This document shows, in pieces, positions 62,604-64,000 of a DNA stretch of 64,000 nt. The notes below the pieces were generated by a model. The model was not told the DNA's origin and made no database searches. It saw only the letters and a list, made by a program, of their open reading frames with translations. The position numbers and the translations under genes are program-made. Origin of the DNA: Nocardia jiangxiensis NBRC 101359 (GTDB lineage Bacteria; Actinomycetota; Actinomycetes; Mycobacteriales; Mycobacteriaceae); assembly GCF_000308615.1 (NCBI RefSeq), contig NZ_BAGB01000054.1:124001-188000 (forward strand). Direction: 5' to 3'. How positions within the stretch are numbered: the first letter of the stretch is position 1; each line of letters starts with the position of its first letter.

Positions 62604-63030
62604 TCTGCAACCCGCCGTCCGCCTCGCCACGATCAGCGATCGGCCGCTCTCGCCCGAGGCGGTGGAGCAGGCGGTGACCGGACCCGAGTACGGCGCGGTC
62701 GTGGTGTTCACCGGCAAGGTGCGTAATCACGATGGCGGACAGTCGGTTTCGTCGCTGGAGTACTCCGCGCATCCGGATGCGGAGAAATTCCTGCACCGGA
62801 TCTGCGCCGAGGTCGCGACCTCGACCGGCCTGCCGGTGGCCGCGATGCACCGCATCGGCGCACTGGGGATCGGTGATGCGGCCATCGTCGTGGCGGTCGC
62901 CGCAGCGCATCGCGCCGAGGCGTTCACCACCTGCGCCGACCTGGTGGATCGGATCAAGCACGAGGTCCCGATCTGGAAACGCCAGCTGTTCGCCGACGGC
63001 CTGTCCGAATGGGTCAACGCCTGCGGCTGA
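62596..63030 (+). CDS. moaE: molybdopterin synthase catalytic subunit MoaE
   Basis: A 144-residue large subunit of molybdopterin synthase. Family motifs are GAVVVFTGKVRNHDGG near residue 33, LEYSAHPDAEKFLHRICAEV near 54, MHRIGALGIGDAAIVVAVAA near 84, and the active-site lysines in IKHEVPIWKRQLFADG near 120. It overlaps the end of moaCB by eight bases, so the operon is coupled. Its partner MoaD is encoded in the divergent unit. Confidence 0.94.
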   Translation: MTDLQPAVRLATISDRPLSPEAVEQAVTGPEYGAVVVFTGKVRNHDGGQSVSSLEYSAHPDAEKFLHRICAEVATSTGLPVAAMHRIGALGIGDAAIVVAVAAAHRAEAFTTCADLVDRIKHEVPIWKRQLFADGLSEWVNACG

Positions 63031-63050
63031 ACGGAATTCGCGATCAGCCG
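63024..63050. terminator. dyad spanning the moaE and marR stop codons
   Basis: CGGCTGA (63024-63030) and TCAGCCG (63044-63050) are perfect arms around a 13-base loop; each arm contains the stop codon of one of the two convergent genes. A weak bidirectional terminator is possible. Confidence 0.35.
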
Positions 63051-63487
63051 TCGAGCGAGTCGGGTGTGAGATTGTGCCGGATCCGGTCCAGCGCCTGCAC
63101 CACGGCCGCACGTTCGGCGTCGTCGAATCCGGCCAGCGCCCGATCGGTGAGACCGGCCATCTCGTCCTCGATGGTGGCCTCGAGATCACGGCCGCGTTCG
63201 GTCAGATGTAACCGGACCAGCCTTCGATCGGTGGGGTGCGGTTCGCGTCGCAGCAGGCCCGCGGCCTCCATCCGGGTGGTCGCCCGGGTGATCGTCGGGG
63301 TGGACAGACCGAGCCGTTTGGCCACCTCCCCCGGCGTCAGCCCGTCCTGCGACCACAGGCTGCGCAGGATGAACTGCTGCCCCTCGTAGACGCCGTGCCG
63401 CGCGTACGTGGCGGTCGCAGCCATCGTCACCGCGCGTTTGGTGGACCAGTACACGGTGAGGAAGTCTTCGGCGTCGGCGGTGGTCAT
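63044..63487 (-). CDS. MarR family transcriptional regulator
   Basis: A 147-residue MarR protein. The winged helix is ILRSLWSQDGLTPGEVAKRL then GLSTPTITRATTRMEAAGLL, with the wing REPHPTDRRLVRLHLTERG. The ATG at 63487 gives the usual length; a -10-like TACGCT lies 15 bases upstream, so the leader is very short. Divergent from an F420-type oxidoreductase gene, with a dyad TTAGCCG/CGGCTAA between them, and so probably its regulator. Confidence 0.88.
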   Translation of the reverse strand: MTTADAEDFLTVYWSTKRAVTMAATATYARHGVYEGQQFILRSLWSQDGLTPGEVAKRLGLSTPTITRATTRMEAAGLLRREPHPTDRRLVRLHLTERGRDLEATIEDEMAGLTDRALAGFDDAERAAVVQALDRIRHNLTPDSLDG

Positions 63488-63516
63488 GGTGCGTTCAGCG
63501 TAGGGTATTGAGTTCG

Positions 63517-63551
63517 TTAGCCGACTCACGATATGGTCGTTGTCCGGCTAA
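63517..63551. promoter_or_regulatory. TTAGCCG-N21-CGGCTAA dyad in the marR divergent promoter
   Basis: Seven-base perfect arms at 63517-63523 and 63545-63551 flank the likely promoters of marR and the oxidoreductase gene. The long spacer suggests two half-sites or two operators. Confidence 0.4.
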
Positions 63552-63572
63552 TGATCCTATCGAAGGACCGCG

Positions 63573-64000
63573 ATGAAACTTGGCATCGGCATCACCGACT
63601 TCTCCTGGCCCGTCCCCGCCGATCACCTCGGCCCGACCGTGACCGACCTCGCGCAGCAGGCCGACGAGTCGGGATTCGACAGCCTGTGGGTGATGGACCA
63701 CTTCTTCCAGATCGGCCTGTCCGGGCAGCCGCCCGAATCCCCGATGCTGGAAGCCTATGCGGCGCTGGGTTTCCTGGCCGGCATCACGCACCGCATCACA
63801 CTCGGCACCCTGGTCACCTCCGTGGCGTACCGTCACCCGGGCGTACTGCTCAAATCGCTCACCACGATCGACGTACTCAGCGGCGGCAGAACGTATTTCG
63901 GCATCGGCGCGGGAGCCGCGCTGAATCCCCGGACCCTCGACCGGATCTTCGAGACCGATGGCCTGGGCATCCCCTTCCCGTCGCTGGGGCAGCGCTTCGA
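63573..64000 (+). CDS. LLM class F420-dependent oxidoreductase (N-terminal part)
   Basis: The first 142 codons of a luciferase-like monooxygenase-fold protein; the gene runs off the right edge. It opens MKLGIGITDFSWPVPADHLG and shows QADESGFDSLWVMDHFFQIG, HRITLGTLVTSVAYRHPGVL and VLSGGRTYFGIGAGA, typical of F420-dependent members (TIGR03560-like). The substrate cannot be inferred. GAAGGA precedes the ATG by five bases. A divergent MarR is the likely regulator. Confidence 0.88.
   Translation, partial: MKLGIGITDFSWPVPADHLGPTVTDLAQQADESGFDSLWVMDHFFQIGLSGQPPESPMLEAYAALGFLAGITHRITLGTLVTSVAYRHPGVLLKSLTTIDVLSGGRTYFGIGAGAALNPRTLDRIFETDGLGIPFPSLGQRF

Overview
This window reads as a piece of a Nocardia-type chromosome (order Mycobacteriales). 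The reasons are a very high GC content, mycothiol- and F420-linked enzyme families, frequent GTG starts with four-base ATGA/GTGA gene overlaps, several leaderless promoters, and above all gene order. Large parts follow the Mycobacterium tuberculosis segment Rv3024c to Rv3055: mnmA, cysteine desulfurase, PlsC-type acyltransferase, GNAT protein, etfBA, the Rv3030-3032 polymethylated glucan genes, then the Rv3034c/Rv3035/Rv3037c-Rv3044 set, then nrdF, nrdE, nrdI, nrdH, an FMN reductase and its TetR. The genus call is an inference from these features; Rhodococcus is the main alternative.

Layout. 0-1.8 kb: tRNA thiolation genes mnmA (cut by the window edge) and a cysteine desulfurase. 1.8-6.7 kb: accessory genes (mycothiol-dependent enzyme and divergent MerR, second MerR, serine hydrolase, two tiny ORFs). 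6.8-8.6 kb: acyltransferase/GNAT pair. 8.8-9.9 kb: two decayed genes and a small secreted protein. 10-15.5 kb: a minus-strand operon, methyltransferase-GH57-GT4 for methylglucose lipopolysaccharide, followed by two zinc-ribbon AIM24 paralogues. 15.6-17.4 kb: etfBA, divergent from that operon. 17.5-20.6 kb: a four-gene conservon (kinase-like CvnA, roadblock CvnB, DUF742 CvnC, GTPase CvnD). 20.6-32.2 kb: accessory genes (LysR/ndh, SDR/TetR, deazaflavin-dependent enzyme, photolyase, lipocalin, TIGR01777 protein, repeat-built coiled coil, M4 protease, DUF1697). 32.2-45.2 kb: conserved core (acyltransferase, PQQ-like lipoprotein, methyltransferases, enoyl-CoA hydratase, Nudix, ABC ATPase, PTH2, serB, ctaD, fecB). 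45-48.7 kb: accessory metabolism including a type II dehydroquinase overlapping a FAH-family gene, plus a broken YrdC gene. 48.7-57.6 kb: class Ib ribonucleotide reductase genes split by a HAD gene, a truncated Nudix gene and mgtE. 57.6-64 kb: nadE, a decayed gene, the molybdopterin genes moaA-moaD and moeA-moaCB-moaE, a MarR gene and the start of an F420-type oxidoreductase.

How the parts work together. The nrd genes share tandem 16-bp dyads exactly 32 bp apart that look like NrdR boxes, so nrdF and nrdHIE are probably co-repressed although 3 kb apart. Molybdopterin synthesis is nearly complete in one divergent block. The 10-15.5 kb operon and the later Rv3034c- and Rv3037c-like genes are the set proposed for polymethylated polysaccharide synthesis in mycobacteria.

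The most interesting signal is in the 428-nt leader of mgtE. A 19-codon ORF with a perfect Shine-Dalgarno sequence encodes MRSEPPSRTPRGAVLLFCR, close in layout to the enterobacterial Mg2+-sensing leader peptide MgtL. It is followed by short segments that could form alternative hairpins, one masking the mgtE ribosome-binding site. Other notable signals are a triple TetR operator with a leaderless promoter, a 17-bp-phased triple repeat in a MerR divergent promoter, an operator-like palindrome at etfBA, duplicated CGATGC pair elements at the lipocalin promoter, and several half-decayed genes at the joints between core and accessory blocks.
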